This document shows, in pieces, positions 16,831 to 26,630 of a stretch of DNA of 64,000 nt. The notes below the pieces were generated by a model that saw only the letters and a list, made by a program, of their open reading frames with translations, was not told where the DNA came from and did no database searches. Positions within the stretch are counted from its first letter, which is position 1. Every line of letters starts with the position of its first letter. This DNA is from Saprospiraceae bacterium (GTDB lineage: Bacteria; Bacteroidota; Bacteroidia; Chitinophagales; Saprospiraceae): the NCBI GenBank assembly GCA_016715465.1, contig JADKAA010000029.1, positions 992,001 through 1,056,000 of the forward strand, given 5' to 3'. The translations under genes were made by a program, and so were the position numbers.

Positions 16831-19800
16831 ATGACATTTAGAAATATTAATTTCGTTTACTTCTGTTTCTTCATGGCTGCCCATTTACTGGTGTTTTTAT
16901 CTGGATGTAAAAATACTGATTCCATTGAAAAAGACACAGATGATCAGGAAAGCTCAAAACCCATATTTACCTTATTGGATGCCAAAGCAGCTGGAATATA
17001 TTATTACAATGAGCTTGCTGAAAATGAAGATGTAAATATTTTTTCTTACGAATACCTTTATAATGGTAGCGGAGTAGCCGTCGGGGATGTCAACAATGAT
17101 GGCTTGCTTGACATTTTTTTTGGAGGGAACCTCTTTGGCGGAAGATTATTCCTCAATAAAGGAAATTTAAAATTTGAACAAATTTCTGAGAAAGCAGGCG
17201 TTTTTGTAAATGGTTATACTACCGGTGTTTCTATGGCAGATGTTAACAATGATGGGTGGATGGACATTTATCTGTGCAGGTCGCTTTCAACAGATCCAAA
17301 TTTAAGAAAGAATGTACTGCTGATCAATAATAAAAACAATACATTCACCGACATGGCCAAGGAATATGGCCTGGATGACCCCGGATATTCGCAGCAAGCT
17401 TATTTTGTAGATTACGACAATGATTCAGATCCGGACATGTTTTTATTAAACCATAGAAGTGATTTTTCCAAGTCACTTACGCTGGGATATAAACCGGAAA
17501 CAAATCAGGAAAACTTAAATTACTCCTGTGTAAAACTATTTCAAAACAATGGAAAAGGGAAGTTTTCCGATGTTACAAAAAAATCAGGGTTGTTTAGCTG
17601 TACGTTTGGTTTAAGCGCTGCCATTTCCGACTTCAACAACGATGGGTGGAAAGACATTTACATCTGCAGTGATTTTGCAGACAAAGACAGGTTATTTATG
17701 AATCAAAATGGAAAATTTCATGATGTGGCGGATGAACATTTGTTTCACATCAGCAGAAATTCCATGGGCTCCGACGCAGCTGACATCAACCACGACGGTT
17801 TCATGGACTTCATATCACTCGATATGATGGCAGAAACAAATTACCGGCAAAAACAATTAAAAGGTCAAAGTCCCTATGATATGTTTCACTTAGCTAAAAG
17901 CTATGGACTAAATTACCAGGTAATGCGTAATACGCTTCAGTTAAATAATGGAAATGGAACATTCAGTGAAATTGGACAGCTTGCCGGTGTATCTCACACA
18001 GATTGGAGTTGGGCCCCTCTTTTTGCAGACTATGATAACGATGGCTGGGTAGATCTTTTTATCAGCAACGGTTATTACCGCGATGTGACCGATATGGACT
18101 TTGTAAAGTTTTCAAAAAAAGACCTGAGCAGTGGGCAAAAAAGAATGGACCTGTTGAACCAAATAAAGCACAGTCCAATTTCAAATTATGTTTATAAAAA
18201 TAACAAAAACCTCACTTTTTCCAACAAAACAGTACAGTGGGGTCTTGATCAGAAAGCCATTTCAAATGGTGCTGCCTATGCCGATCTGGACAACGATGGC
18301 GACCTTGAATTGATTGTCAATAATTTTAATGAACCTGCATTGATTTATAAAAACAATGCCCGGGAAAATAACAACCACCACTTCCTGAAAGTACAGCCAA
18401 TAGATGCTGCAGGACATACGATCGCGGCACAAATAAAAGTGTGGGTTTTTTACAACAATTCCTTTCAGGTACAGGAATTACAAACCAACAGAGGGTATTT
18501 ATCCTCTGTCCCACCAGTACTCCACTTTGGCCTTGGCAATACTGAAAAAATCGACAGCATGATCATTTCTTGGAGTGACGGAAAAATGGAAGTCATTAAA
18601 GGCATTTCAGTTGACAAAGAAATCCAATTGTTAAAGAAAAATGCGAAATCAAATTTCAAAGACCCCCTTACACACAATAGAAAATCCAAACTATTTAACG
18701 CTGCAAATCTGGACATAAAACCCAACCACACTGAAAATCCTTACATCGATTTTAAAAGTGAGCCATTACTTGAAGAAAAATATTCAAACACGGGTCCCTG
18801 TATATCCGTGGGAGATGTAAATGATGACGGATATGACGATATTTATATCGGAGGCTCTCATGGATATTCCGGGCAACTTCTTATTCAAAAGAACAAAACC
18901 TTCATTAATACCAAAGTAACCGATTTCGAACTGGACAAATTGCATGAAGACTCAGCAAGTGCATTCAATGACGTGGATGGTGATGGTGACCTCGACCTGT
19001 ATGTATCAAGTGGCAGCAATGAAAGCAATGAATCATCCTTGCTTAACGACCGCATCTATCTGAATGATGGAAAAGGAAATTTTTTAAAAAACACCTCCAT
19101 CTTACCCGCTGACAAAATCAACTCATCATGTATAAACTTCATAGATTTTGATAAAGATGGTGACTCAGATCTTTTTTTAGGTGGAGGCGTAAAATCAGGA
19201 AATTTTCCGGACAGCCATCCATCGAAGTTATACGAAAATTCGAATGGCAAATTCATTGATGTGAGCCATAAACTTCCAAATGAAGGGAAAATTGGCATCC
19301 TTCTCTCTGCCATTTGGGTTGATATTAACAATGACGGAAAGAGCGAATTGATCACCGCAGGTCACTGGACAGACATCCGGGTTTTTGTATGGAATGGACA
19401 AAATTTAGTTGAGCAAAATAATAAATCGCTCAGCCAGAAAAAGGGTTTGTGGAATATTGTAGTCTCTGAAGACTTTGACAAAGACGGGGACAAAGATCTA
19501 GTGGTGGGGAATCGTGGATTAAATTCATTTTATAAAGCATCACAAACATTACCTGCAAAATTGCTTATCGATGATTTTGATGACAATGGTAAAATGGATG
19601 CCATACCAAATTACCATTTCTCAGATCAAATACTTAATCCAAAACACACCCTCGATGAACTGGCTCAACAAATGCCCGTTGTAAGGAAATGGTTTCCTCA
19701 GTATGAAAAATTTTCAAAAACCAGATCAATTGATATTTTTGACAATCGCAAATTTCCAAAAATGAAAACCATGGAAGTCAATAACTATGCAACTACTTAT

Positions 19801-20148
19801 TTTAAGAATATGGGTAATGGGACATTTGAAATTTCAGCACTGCCAAATGAAGCTCAAATTTCAAAAGTAAATGATATTATGGTAAAAGATTTGAATAAAG
19901 ACGGGTTTGCAGACCTCATCCTTGTGGGTAATCAATATGGAAGTGATGTAGAAATGGGCAGGAGTGATGCATCTGTTGGTCTTGTATTGTTCAATGATAA
20001 AAAAGGAAACTTCAAGCCGGTGCATCCAGCGGAATCTGGACTATGCAACAAGGGAGACGCCCGCAGAATTGTTTCCTTAAAAAAACTTAATAAAGATTTA
20101 GTAATGATTTTTAACAATGATGGAATTTCAACTTCCTGGGAATTATAA
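16831..20148 (+). CDS. VCBS/FG-GAP repeat lipoprotein with ASPIC/UnbV domain
   Basis: 1105 residues. A lipoprotein signal ends at the lipobox LSGC with Cys26. Many FG-GAP/VCBS calcium-binding blades follow, with the D-x-N-x-D-G core (VGDVNNDGLLDIFFGG, MADVNNDGWMDIYL, DYDNDGWVDLFISNGY, LDNDGDLELIVNN). An ASPIC/UnbV-like segment lies at about residues 520-590 (LQTNRGYLSSVPPVLHFGLG, SMIISWSDGKMEVI). A second propeller-like half follows. It is most likely anchored in the outer membrane and surface exposed; such proteins are common in Bacteroidota and their substrates are mostly unknown. No SusC/D pair is next to it. An upstream terminator separates it from the repeat-protein gene. Confidence 0.88.
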   Translation: MTFRNINFVYFCFFMAAHLLVFLSGCKNTDSIEKDTDDQESSKPIFTLLDAKAAGIYYYNELAENEDVNIFSYEYLYNGSGVAVGDVNNDGLLDIFFGGNLFGGRLFLNKGNLKFEQISEKAGVFVNGYTTGVSMADVNNDGWMDIYLCRSLSTDPNLRKNVLLINNKNNTFTDMAKEYGLDDPGYSQQAYFVDYDNDSDPDMFLLNHRSDFSKSLTLGYKPETNQENLNYSCVKLFQNNGKGKFSDVTKKSGLFSCTFGLSAAISDFNNDGWKDIYICSDFADKDRLFMNQNGKFHDVADEHLFHISRNSMGSDAADINHDGFMDFISLDMMAETNYRQKQLKGQSPYDMFHLAKSYGLNYQVMRNTLQLNNGNGTFSEIGQLAGVSHTDWSWAPLFADYDNDGWVDLFISNGYYRDVTDMDFVKFSKKDLSSGQKRMDLLNQIKHSPISNYVYKNNKNLTFSNKTVQWGLDQKAISNGAAYADLDNDGDLELIVNNFNEPALIYKNNARENNNHHFLKVQPIDAAGHTIAAQIKVWVFYNNSFQVQELQTNRGYLSSVPPVLHFGLGNTEKIDSMIISWSDGKMEVIKGISVDKEIQLLKKNAKSNFKDPLTHNRKSKLFNAANLDIKPNHTENPYIDFKSEPLLEEKYSNTGPCISVGDVNDDGYDDIYIGGSHGYSGQLLIQKNKTFINTKVTDFELDKLHEDSASAFNDVDGDGDLDLYVSSGSNESNESSLLNDRIYLNDGKGNFLKNTSILPADKINSSCINFIDFDKDGDSDLFLGGGVKSGNFPDSHPSKLYENSNGKFIDVSHKLPNEGKIGILLSAIWVDINNDGKSELITAGHWTDIRVFVWNGQNLVEQNNKSLSQKKGLWNIVVSEDFDKDGDKDLVVGNRGLNSFYKASQTLPAKLLIDDFDDNGKMDAIPNYHFSDQILNPKHTLDELAQQMPVVRKWFPQYEKFSKTRSIDIFDNRKFPKMKTMEVNNYATTYFKNMGNGTFEISALPNEAQISKVNDIMVKDLNKDGFADLILVGNQYGSDVEMGRSDASVGLVLFNDKKGNFKPVHPAESGLCNKGDARRIVSLKKLNKDLVMIFNNDGISTSWEL

Positions 20149-20224
20149 AAGAATTAAACCATGATTTTTGATGATCATCTTCAAACTAAATTAATTCCTA
20201 AATCAAAAATCCTAAATCCTAATT

Positions 20225-20277
20225 AAAAAAACGGCCCCGGCTCCACATAAGACCAAAATCCTATCTGGAACCGGGGC
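20225..20277 (-). terminator. Terminator at the end of the dcw cluster
   Basis: Read on the minus strand, a GC-rich stem (20277-20267 pairing with 20244-20234; GCCCCGG/CCGGGGC plus TCC/GGA with one mismatch) is followed by a run of seven Ts (20231-20225). It lies about 165 bases after the ftsZ stop. Confidence 0.75.
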
Positions 20278-20442
20278 ACAATAAACCAATCTCAATAAAA
20301 GGTAAGATTAAATAAAAAGACGAAATATCGTTGTTCTGCCACCTGGGTGGCCGTATTCCGGTTGGTAAGTGCGATGCGGGTTATGGTAGGCAATGGCATC
20401 GCCTGCTCCCATGGAGGAGACGAAGCCATTGCGGTTAAATAC

Positions 20443-21858
20443 TTAGTCTATTCTTTCCCTGAGGAATGAATTGCCGGTCTGAACCACCGTGCCTTCAGAA
20501 TCTACATACACGGTAGTGCTGATGTTGCCTTTTACCACAGGGATCTGATCGTCATCGTCAAGCAATAAGCCCCTTCTCTTGTAGGCGGGAACCTTTTCAA
20601 CCATTTCCTTATTTTCCGGCGTATCCAGCGGCATGGTAGCGGCATGACGGGTATGTAACCTTCTTGCGGTTTCCATTTCCTGCATTTTCTGCCGCTCTTC
20701 TGCCTCCCTTCTGTCTTTTACAGGGTCAGTATAATAAATGGTCTCTTTGATCCGGGTCACTTCTTCCTGCTCAAATTCTATGGTCTTACTCGAGCTGGTA
20801 GTATCCAGTATGGTGAACGTATCCATGTTGGTGATGCTTTCAAAATCATCATCCAAAGGTACTTTTTTGGGTTCCACAAAATGGGACTTTGATTTATGCA
20901 TTCCGGTCTCAAAGCCGGTCGCGATCAGGGTAACGCTTATCCTTTCGCCCAGGGCTTCATCTTTACAATTTCCCCAGATCAGGTCGGTGCCAAAACCTGC
21001 CTCCTCCTGAACAAAATCAGTAATTTCACCGATCTCGCTCATGGTCACTTCCTTGGTACCCGAACTGATGTTCAGCAGGATGTGTTTTGCACCCCGGATG
21101 TCATTTTCTTCAAGCAGCGGAGAAGTCAGAGCCATATGGATGGCTTTTCTTGCCCTGTCAACACCTTCCGATTCACCATAGCCCATCAGGGCTACACCTG
21201 AATCTTTCATCACAAAATTTACATCTTCAAAGTCCACATTGATGTAACCTGGAACGGTGATGATTTCCGCAATGGACTTTGCCGCTGTACTCAGTACGTT
21301 GTCTGCGTTGCCAAATGCCTGGGTGAGGGTAAGGTCACCATACATTTCCTTGAGTTTGTCGTTGGAAATGACCAGGATGGCATCAACGTTCTTTTTAAGA
21401 TTTTCAAGGCCTTCCAGTGCCTGTCTCTTTCTCCTCAATCCTTCAAAATGAAATGGAAGGGTTACAATGCCAACGGTAAGAATGCCCAGCTCTTTGGCTG
21501 CCTTGGCTATGATGGGTGCAGCTCCGGTACCGGTACCACCACCCATGCCTGCTGTTACAAAAAGCATCTTGGTGCCGTCGGTAAGAAAGCTTCGAATGTC
21601 ATCTATGGATTCAATGCACGCCTCCTTGCCTGTCTCCGGCTTGGAACCTGCCCCTCTGCCATCCGTAAGGCTGGGTCCCAGTGCGATCTGGACATCGATT
21701 GGACTATGCTCCATGGCCTGGGCATCGGTATTGCAGATGGCAAAATCTACCCCGATGATGCCCTGCTTAAACATATGGGCTACTGCATTGCCGCCACCGC
21801 CGCCTACGCCGATGACCTTGATGATCGAGTGATTTTGTTTGGGTATATTAAATTTCAT
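20443..21858 (-). CDS. ftsZ: Cell division protein FtsZ
   Basis: 471 residues. This is the tubulin-like GTPase that forms the Z ring. The nucleotide-binding VIGVGGGGGNAV (about 15-26) and the tubulin signature GGGTGTG (106-112) are intact. The catalytic T7 loop region is NVDFEDVNFVMKDSG. A long charged linker follows the core. The C-terminus ends NSFLRERID, matching the conserved Bacteroidota FtsZ tail. It is the last gene of the dcw cluster, 36 bases after ftsA, and is followed by a 165-base 3' region and a terminator. Confidence 0.98.
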   Translation of the reverse strand: MKFNIPKQNHSIIKVIGVGGGGGNAVAHMFKQGIIGVDFAICNTDAQAMEHSPIDVQIALGPSLTDGRGAGSKPETGKEACIESIDDIRSFLTDGTKMLFVTAGMGGGTGTGAAPIIAKAAKELGILTVGIVTLPFHFEGLRRKRQALEGLENLKKNVDAILVISNDKLKEMYGDLTLTQAFGNADNVLSTAAKSIAEIITVPGYINVDFEDVNFVMKDSGVALMGYGESEGVDRARKAIHMALTSPLLEENDIRGAKHILLNISSGTKEVTMSEIGEITDFVQEEAGFGTDLIWGNCKDEALGERISVTLIATGFETGMHKSKSHFVEPKKVPLDDDFESITNMDTFTILDTTSSSKTIEFEQEEVTRIKETIYYTDPVKDRREAEERQKMQEMETARRLHTRHAATMPLDTPENKEMVEKVPAYKRRGLLLDDDDQIPVVKGNISTTVYVDSEGTVVQTGNSFLRERID

Positions 21859-21894
21859 GTTGCTTACTTTTTAGTGGTTGAAAAAATTGAAGAA

Positions 21895-23328
21895 TTAAAG
21901 TTCATGATCTGGTGTAGGTTCAAAAAAATCTTTGGTAAATACTCCGATCTTTTTAAAAAAACCGAATACCCGGGATTCAACAGAGACACGCTGCTCTTCT
22001 TTTTCATAAAGTTCATCGTCACCTTCTTCTGTTTCCAGTGAGTTCTTGGCAAACTTCGCTGTATTTTCAGCCTCCTGTTTTACTTCTGTTACACCTTCGT
22101 ATTCGACATAGATTTTTTCAGGAAGATTATCTATGGTATATTTTAACAAACCAATGGCGGTCGCATAAATAGGTGAAGCAAGTTCTTTGGTATAGCCATG
22201 AGCAAGGTGTTCCACAGGCTCACCAATCCTGGCAGGCATACCGGTATGTAATTCTACCAACGCTTCAATGTGCTTAAGCAAGGCACCACCGCCTGTGAGC
22301 ACTACTCCGGCGATCAACTTGTTTTCATATCCAGAGCGTTTAACCTCCCAGATCACATAGTCAAAAATTTCCTCTACCCTCGCCTGAATGATCCTGGCCA
22401 GATTTTTTTCAGATATACTCTTGGACTCTCTTCCCTTCAATACCGGAATGGTGATTCGCCTGTTGTCCTTGATCATGTCGGACAAAGCCACGCCAAACCG
22501 CACTTTTAGTTTTTCCGCCTGATCGGCCAATACCGTGCATCCTTCCTTGATGTCTTCTGTGATGATGTTGCCTCCAAAGGGAATTACCGCGGTATGCCGG
22601 ATGATGTTGTCTTTAAATATGGTAATGTCTGTGGTACCGCCTCCGATATCCACAAGTACGACGCCTGCTTCTTTTTCCTGATCATTGAGTACCGCACAGG
22701 ATGAAGCAATCGGCTCCAGCGTTATATCCGCAATATCGAGACCTGCTTTTTCGATGCAGCGAATGATATTTTTGGAAGCCGTATCCTGACCTGTGATGAT
22801 GTGAAAATTGGCTTCGAGTTTGTGACCCGACATGCCTATGGGATCCACCACATCCTTTTCGTCATCCACTGTATATTCCTGTGGTATCACATGAAGGATT
22901 TTGTCACCCGGGGGAAGTGCTATCCTGTACATGTCTTTGATGAGCCGCTCCACATCATCCTGTGTGATCTCGGCGTTGTGATCAGCCCTTGTAAGGTAAC
23001 CCATATGGTGGTGACTCTTGATGTGCTGACCGGCAATGCCCACATGGACTACCTTGAATTTACAGCCTGCAGTCCTCTCCGCCATTTCCACTGCCTCCCT
23101 GATGGCTTTCACCGTTTTATCAATGTTGGACACAACACCCCTGGCTACACCTTCGGATTTGACAGTACCGTATGACACAACCTCAAGGCGACCAAACTCA
23201 TCCACCATACCGGCTATGGCACAAACCTTGGTAGTGCCAATATCCAGGGCTACAGCCAGTGGTTGTTTGCTTTGGTTCTTGTCGGTGAGCCATGAAAATC
23301 TCTTTTGCGGATTTAAACTAGTACTCAT
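21895..23328 (-). CDS. ftsA: Cell division protein FtsA
   Basis: 477 residues. This actin-like ATPase tethers FtsZ to the membrane and recruits the divisome. The N-terminus carries about 24 extra residues before ALDIGTTKVCAIAG (phosphate 1). Later motifs are VVLVDIGGGTTDITIF (phosphate 2) and IAGVVLTGGGALLKHI (adenosine). The extreme C-terminus (SRVFGFFKKIGVFTKDFF) is the expected amphipathic membrane-targeting helix. It lies between ftsQ (15 bases) and ftsZ (36 bases). Confidence 0.97.
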   Translation of the reverse strand: MSTSLNPQKRFSWLTDKNQSKQPLAVALDIGTTKVCAIAGMVDEFGRLEVVSYGTVKSEGVARGVVSNIDKTVKAIREAVEMAERTAGCKFKVVHVGIAGQHIKSHHHMGYLTRADHNAEITQDDVERLIKDMYRIALPPGDKILHVIPQEYTVDDEKDVVDPIGMSGHKLEANFHIITGQDTASKNIIRCIEKAGLDIADITLEPIASSCAVLNDQEKEAGVVLVDIGGGTTDITIFKDNIIRHTAVIPFGGNIITEDIKEGCTVLADQAEKLKVRFGVALSDMIKDNRRITIPVLKGRESKSISEKNLARIIQARVEEIFDYVIWEVKRSGYENKLIAGVVLTGGGALLKHIEALVELHTGMPARIGEPVEHLAHGYTKELASPIYATAIGLLKYTIDNLPEKIYVEYEGVTEVKQEAENTAKFAKNSLETEEGDDELYEKEEQRVSVESRVFGFFKKIGVFTKDFFEPTPDHEL

Positions 23329-23343
23329 GGTATTATAATTATA

Positions 23344-24150
23344 TTAGTTAATAAAATCTGTTTCTGTATGTCGCTGGGCAACTACCTGGCCCCTGTAATT
23401 CAATTTAAGCACGCTGTATTTTCTCCATCCCTCCCTCGGTAAGCCTTCCTTATACATTACCTTCAGGTTTGAAAATTTTTCATCCAGGTTGGTAGCGTCA
23501 CCCAACACAAGTTCCTGGCGCCCTATTTTGGGAATAAGCACAATATCTCCACCCTCTGATACATCGATTTGTTCCACCAGTGCGCAGAGAAATTCATCAT
23601 TAAATACAGCCTTGGCCACCTCATATACTTCTTTAAGTTTGCTTGGCTTTGCAGATTTAAAAAGTTCTTCCTGATACAATTCAAAGTGTCCTGTAGCCAG
23701 GGGAACGCGGATGGCCGACTTGTCCACAGTAGGCACCTGGTCGCCCTCTTCATCGATGTAATAACTCCGGTTGCTGCCGTCCATGACCCTCACTATGGGT
23801 TGCTTTTGCACAATCCACACATTGAGTCTGTCTTTGGAATCCATAAAGACTTCCACTTTTTTTATACGCTTATCTGCTTTCAGCAAGGCTTCGAGCTCCG
23901 ATGATTCAATATCCTTAATCTCGGCTTTACTTACATCAAAGCCAATAAACCGCGAAAACAACTGCTTCACTTCCCGTTCAGAAATAAGATTTCTCGAACC
24001 CCTGATCGGCTTTATTTTCACCACAAGATGGCTTACTTCAGCCTGCATCTTTCGCTGCACAGACAACACAAAAAGTATGGCTATCGCACTCATGATGAAT
24101 GTCCACATGATGCGCTGCTTCAATACCGGTATGTCGATGCGTTTACCCAT
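23344..24150 (-). CDS. ftsQ: Cell division protein FtsQ
   Basis: 268 residues with a short cytoplasmic start (MGKRIDIPVLKQR) and one membrane span (about 14-30, IMWTFIMSAIAILFVLSV). A POTRA-like periplasmic region follows (LISEREVKQLFSRF, ESSELEALLKADKRIKKVEVFMDSK), then a beta domain. FtsQ bridges early and late divisome proteins. Similarity to FtsQ is weak in sequence, as usual in Bacteroidota; position between murC and ftsA supports the call. Its first 8 bases overlap the end of murC. Confidence 0.9.
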   Translation of the reverse strand: MGKRIDIPVLKQRIMWTFIMSAIAILFVLSVQRKMQAEVSHLVVKIKPIRGSRNLISEREVKQLFSRFIGFDVSKAEIKDIESSELEALLKADKRIKKVEVFMDSKDRLNVWIVQKQPIVRVMDGSNRSYYIDEEGDQVPTVDKSAIRVPLATGHFELYQEELFKSAKPSKLKEVYEVAKAVFNDEFLCALVEQIDVSEGGDIVLIPKIGRQELVLGDATNLDEKFSNLKVMYKEGLPREGWRKYSVLKLNYRGQVVAQRHTETDFIN

Positions 24151-25531
24151 TGCGATTTTCGAGCATATTTTTTATTACCGGCACCAGCTTGTCAATATTC
24201 CCTGCGCCCAGGGTCATGACCACATCAAAATTGGCATCACTCACTTTTTGGATGATGGCCTCCGTATCCAAAAGACTTTTATCTTTCAAACTTACTTTAT
24301 CCAGTAACATCTTCGAATCTACCCCTTCTATCGGTTCTTCCCTTGCCGGATAAATATCCATCAGCACAAGTTCATCCAGTGCCGACAATTCTTTGGCAAA
24401 GTCATCGGCAAAATCCCGGGTACGCGTAAACAAATGTGGCTGAAAAATACCCAACAACTTTTTACCCGGATACATCATTCTTGCCGCGCCGATGGCCATA
24501 TGCAATTCAGCAGGATGATGCGCATAATCGTCGATGTATATTTTTGGACCCTCCACGATCCATTCAAACCTTCTTTTAATACCCTGAAATGATGCAAGCG
24601 CAAGGGCAATGTCTTCTTTATTGGCATTGAGCAACAAGGCAACCGTGATTGCCACGCCCGCATTGGATATATTATGTAAACCGGGCATCCTCATGGCAAT
24701 GCGGTGAATGCTGCCCATGTTACTGATGTAATCAAAAAGTACCCTTCCATTTTCCTGGCCCAACAGACTAAGACAAATATCGTTGTCTTCTGCAAAGCCA
24801 TAGGTGAGTACTTTGTATTTTTCTTTCAAAGCATCCACAATATTTTTACCGAGATCACCCGCTGCCTTTTCGGCCAGTAATACATGTCCTCCTTCAACGG
24901 TCCTGTAGATGAAATCGAGGTATCCTTCTACCACCATATCTGCACTGCCATAGATGTCCAGATGATCGGCATCGATGGAATTGACTACCGAAATGGTAGG
25001 ATTGAGATGCAAAAAAGACCGGTCAAATTCATCGGCTTCTACCACTACCCACGGGCTGTCTCCCAAAAAATAATTGGTATCATACCCGGTTAAAATTCCC
25101 CCAAGAAATGCCGAAACCGATTCATGGCATTGCCTGAGCACATGGGCCACCATCGATGAAGTAGTGGTCTTTCCGTGCGTTCCAGCTACTGCTATGGTTT
25201 TTTGTGCACGCGATATGAGGCCAAGCACTTCAGCGCGTTTCATGACAGGTACTCCTGTATTTAATAAATGAACCAACTGACTTTGATCCCTGGGTACTGC
25301 AGGAGTATAAACCACTAAATCGATATCGGAAGGCAGCAATTGTATCTGGTCTTCATAATTTACAGCAATGCCCTCAGTCATTAACTTTTGGGTAAGTGGT
25401 GTTTCTGTTTTGTCGTAGCCGGAAACACGGATGCCCCTCGTATGGAAATATCTGGCAAGGGCACTCATGCCTATGCCTCCTATTCCAATGAAGTAGACCG
25501 ATTTAAGTTCATTTAGTTTCAATTCCTGCAT
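24143..25531 (-). CDS. murC: UDP-N-acetylmuramate-L-alanine ligase
   Basis: 462 residues. It adds L-Ala to UDP-MurNAc in cytoplasmic peptidoglycan precursor synthesis. The N-terminal Rossmann motif is YFIGIGGIGMSALA, the ATP loop is GTHGKTTT (117-124), and the central and C-terminal Mur ligase domains include DEFDRSFLHL, DADHLDIYG and DDYAHHPAE. ATG at 25531 follows the murG stop after one base. Its end overlaps ftsQ by 8 bases, consistent with translational coupling. Confidence 0.98.
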   Translation of the reverse strand: MQELKLNELKSVYFIGIGGIGMSALARYFHTRGIRVSGYDKTETPLTQKLMTEGIAVNYEDQIQLLPSDIDLVVYTPAVPRDQSQLVHLLNTGVPVMKRAEVLGLISRAQKTIAVAGTHGKTTTSSMVAHVLRQCHESVSAFLGGILTGYDTNYFLGDSPWVVVEADEFDRSFLHLNPTISVVNSIDADHLDIYGSADMVVEGYLDFIYRTVEGGHVLLAEKAAGDLGKNIVDALKEKYKVLTYGFAEDNDICLSLLGQENGRVLFDYISNMGSIHRIAMRMPGLHNISNAGVAITVALLLNANKEDIALALASFQGIKRRFEWIVEGPKIYIDDYAHHPAELHMAIGAARMMYPGKKLLGIFQPHLFTRTRDFADDFAKELSALDELVLMDIYPAREEPIEGVDSKMLLDKVSLKDKSLLDTEAIIQKVSDANFDVVMTLGAGNIDKLVPVIKNMLENRNG

Positions 25532-25532
25532 A

Positions 25533-26630
25533 CTAAGCGTTTCCTGCTGTTTCTATAATTCCTGAAGCAATGGCTGCTGCCGCTCCCGGCCGGGCCAAAG
25601 CCAATAGTCGATTACTCAATGATTGTTGCTTTTCCTGATCCTTCATCAGTAAGCCCAATAAACCCATCAACGAGGTTTTCGCCTCATCGTCCCTTACCAT
25701 GAGTGCGGCACCTTCATTGACCAATGCCATGGCATTGTGCGTCTGGTGGTCTTCGGCAACGTTTGGAGAGGGGACGAGAATGGCAGGTTTTCCTACCAAA
25801 GCCAATTCTGAAATGGTGAGGGCACCGGCCCTGCACACCACCACATCTGCCGCTTTATAGGCAGTGGCCATATCCTCGATAAAAGGCAAGACTTTCACAT
25901 TAGGCAATTCTGCTACAGGAGTTTTTGAAAAATCGTCGTAGTACAGTTTACCAACCTGCCAAATGAATTGAACGTCTTGATTTGCCTTAATCCAGGATTC
26001 ATTTCCCGCAATGGCTTCATTCAAAGTTCTGGCCCCCAGGCTACCGCCGAATACAAGTGTAGTTTTCTTATTTGTATCGACTCCAATGCCAGCCCTGGCC
26101 TCCTCCGTTGTCATATCTGCTCCGGCAATCTGTGCACGCACAGGGTTGCCGGTCATTATTATTTTTTTCGCGTCAAAAAATCTGTCCATACCGTGATATG
26201 CCACAAACACTTTTGCTGCCTTTTTTGCCAATAATTTATTGGTCACTCCCGCATAGGAGTTTTGTTCCTGGATTACATAGGGTATGCCCATCCAACCACA
26301 AACCTTCAGCAATGGCCCACTGGCATAACCTCCAACACCCACCGCTACATCGGGTTTGAATTCATACACGATCTTGCGGGCCTGCCAAAGGGCAGTCATC
26401 ACTTTGAAAGGCAGTGTCAGGTTTTTTAGTGTAAGCTTTCGCTGCATGCCTGCAATGTCAAGTCCCTTTATTTGGTAGCCGGCTGCAGGTACTTTTTCCA
26501 TCTCGAGTTTGCCTTTGGCACCCACAAACAGAATTTCGGCATCAGGCTGCTGCCTGCGTATGGCATCCGCTATCGCAATGGCCGGGAAAACGTGGCCCCC
26601 TGTTCCGCCTCCACTAATGATTACCTTCAT
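25533..26630 (-). CDS. murG: UDP-GlcNAc: lipid I N-acetylglucosaminyltransferase
   Basis: 365 residues, GT28 fold. It transfers GlcNAc to lipid I on the inner face of the membrane to give lipid II. The N-terminal glycine loop GGGTGGHVFPAIAIA, the GVGGYASGP block, and the UDP-GlcNAc-binding C-terminal part (VVCRAGALTISELALVGKPAIL) are all visible. It overlaps the 3' end of ftsW by 17 bases. Confidence 0.98.
   Translation of the reverse strand: MKVIISGGGTGGHVFPAIAIADAIRRQQPDAEILFVGAKGKLEMEKVPAAGYQIKGLDIAGMQRKLTLKNLTLPFKVMTALWQARKIVYEFKPDVAVGVGGYASGPLLKVCGWMGIPYVIQEQNSYAGVTNKLLAKKAAKVFVAYHGMDRFFDAKKIIMTGNPVRAQIAGADMTTEEARAGIGVDTNKKTTLVFGGSLGARTLNEAIAGNESWIKANQDVQFIWQVGKLYYDDFSKTPVAELPNVKVLPFIEDMATAYKAADVVVCRAGALTISELALVGKPAILVPSPNVAEDHQTHNAMALVNEGAALMVRDDEAKTSLMGLLGLLMKDQEKQQSLSNRLLALARPGAAAAIASGIIETAGNA

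Noticed and set aside
20292..20429. 45-codon frame downstream of ftsZ (MASSPPWEQAMPLP...)
   Set aside because: It overlaps the alternative in-frame extension and has no start signal; both cannot be real and this one looks less protein-like.
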